Translations under genes and position numbers: made by a program
Shown: positions 63,434-64,000 of the stretch, piece after piece
Layout: every line of letters begins with the position of its first letter
Numbering within the stretch: the stretch's first letter is position 1
The notes under the pieces: generated by a model
Databases searched by the model: none
Told to the model about the DNA's origin: nothing
The model's input: the letters and a program-made list of their open reading frames with translations, nothing else
Source: Bremerella sp. P1
Lineage (GTDB): Bacteria > Planctomycetota > Planctomycetia > Pirellulales > Pirellulaceae
Assembly: GCF_028748185.1 (NCBI RefSeq)
Contig: NZ_CP118164.1
Location: 1,860,001-1,924,000, forward strand
Direction: 5' to 3'
Length of the DNA stretch: 64,000 nt

Positions 63434-64000
63434 ATGAAGACACTCTTCATTCCACTTGTGACAACTTGGCCACACAACTTTGCTGCCGATCTTGAGTTGA
63501 TCGAGCAGCACGCCCAACAGGGAAAAGAAGTTGAAGTATTGGTCTGCAACTCGGAACTGAAAGCTTGCGACATCAATTACCTGCATGATCGCGTTCAATG
63601 CGATCATTGCATTGCGCTTCGCAAGAAGGGGTTTCGTTTGTTGGGATCCGCTGTCAAGACACGAAGCTTGTCTGATTTACCCGGCTGGTCGTCGCCTATC
63701 AACATCGATGAGCTTGACAAATTCAAGACCATATCAGAGCTGTCGCAGTGGAGCACTCCCACATTCGACATTGGAATGGCACTCACCTCATCCCTCATTT
63801 CAGTGACCAGAGATCCATCGCCCGACATCAGCAAGTACCGGTCAATCCTAAATTCCCTCGCCGATGCCAGTCTAAGAATCCACCTTACACTGCAGCAGTT
63901 TCTTTCCACGGAAGAGATAGAAACCGTTTATGTCCTCAACGGGCGATTTGCAACGTTGCGTGCCGTGATCCGCGCGTGCGAAAGTAACAATACGCCCTAC
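63434..64000 (+). CDS. Probable glycan-assembly protein, 5' part (truncated by window edge)
   Basis: ATG 63434 opens a frame of 189 codons that runs off the window without a stop. The N-terminus (LFIPLVTTWPHNFAADLELI, then VLVC, KACD and VQCDHCIALRKKGF) contains four cysteines including a CxxC, and a later YVLNGRFATLRAVIRACE block. These features recall the beginning of large, poorly described capsule or O-antigen glycosyltransferase-like proteins, but I do not firmly recognise the family. It starts 53 bases after ptmE in the same direction and is probably the first of the glycan assembly genes that use CMP-legionaminic acid. Likely to continue well beyond the window. Confidence 0.6.
   Translation, partial: MKTLFIPLVTTWPHNFAADLELIEQHAQQGKEVEVLVCNSELKACDINYLHDRVQCDHCIALRKKGFRLLGSAVKTRSLSDLPGWSSPINIDELDKFKTISELSQWSTPTFDIGMALTSSLISVTRDPSPDISKYRSILNSLADASLRIHLTLQQFLSTEEIETVYVLNGRFATLRAVIRACESNNTPY

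Noticed and set aside
1-64000. CRISPR arrays, rRNA, tRNA genes, insertion sequences, prophage
   Set aside because: Looked for repeated spacers, conserved RNA cores, transposase/integrase motifs and phage structural proteins; none could be supported.

Overview
The window is chromosomal DNA from a planctomycete, most likely a Pirellulaceae member (Blastopirellula/Bremerella/Rhodopirellula-like). The evidence is the combination of PSCyt1/DUF1549/DUF1553 and DUF1592/DUF1588/DUF1585 cytochrome-like proteins, their Tat-exported DUF1501/DUF1552 partners, DUF1559 prepilin-type proteins, several sulfatases, and ECF sigma/FecR pairs. No tRNA, rRNA, CRISPR array, transposase or phage gene was seen. The window cuts a gene at each end.

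Layout. 1-1.9 kb: 3' part of a PstS-like phosphate-binding protein and a PDZ/YbaY-like secreted protein. 2.0-14.8 kb: a divergent surface-catabolism module. A DUF1549/DUF1553 plus DUF1501 pair reads leftward; an ECF sigma factor, a FecR-type anti-sigma regulator, three sulfatases and a DUF1559 protein read rightward. A strongly folded leader (8944-9027) lies in front of the first sulfatase. 15-18 kb: an SGNH hydrolase and a class III fructose-1,6-bisphosphatase. 18.1-23.0 kb: a light-sensing operon in the order heme oxygenase, bacteriophytochrome, single-domain response regulator, hybrid histidine kinase. 23.2-27.0 kb: a DUF1592-family cytochrome-like protein with its DUF1552 partner.

27.3-38.1 kb is the least explained part. 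Two paralogous multi-span membrane proteins in the same orientation bracket eight tightly packed genes on the other strand: a GtrA/ribulose-phosphate-3-epimerase fusion, an AraD-like 4-epimerase, a 2H phosphoesterase, a nucleotidyltransferase/histidine-phosphatase fusion, a sugar-phosphate nucleotidylyltransferase, a second GtrA protein, a GDPD-like phosphodiesterase and a GT2 glycosyltransferase. I read it as a cell-surface glycopolymer cassette built on a pentulose or polyol phosphate; no characterised cluster with this composition is known to me.

38.6-43.3 kb: an RND efflux adaptor and pump. 43.4-53.7 kb: a second leftward surface module (ECF sigma, FecR, DUF1559, small lipoprotein, DUF1549/DUF1553, DUF1501), then an SGNH hydrolase behind a terminator. 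54.4-64 kb: a Wzm/Wzt polysaccharide ABC exporter followed by a seven-gene, translationally coupled legionaminic-acid-type nonulosonic acid pathway (LegB, LegC, LegH, LegI, LegG, LegF, PtmE) and a truncated gene that is probably involved in glycan assembly. Together the window is dominated by synthesis, export, sensing and breakdown of surface and environmental polysaccharides.
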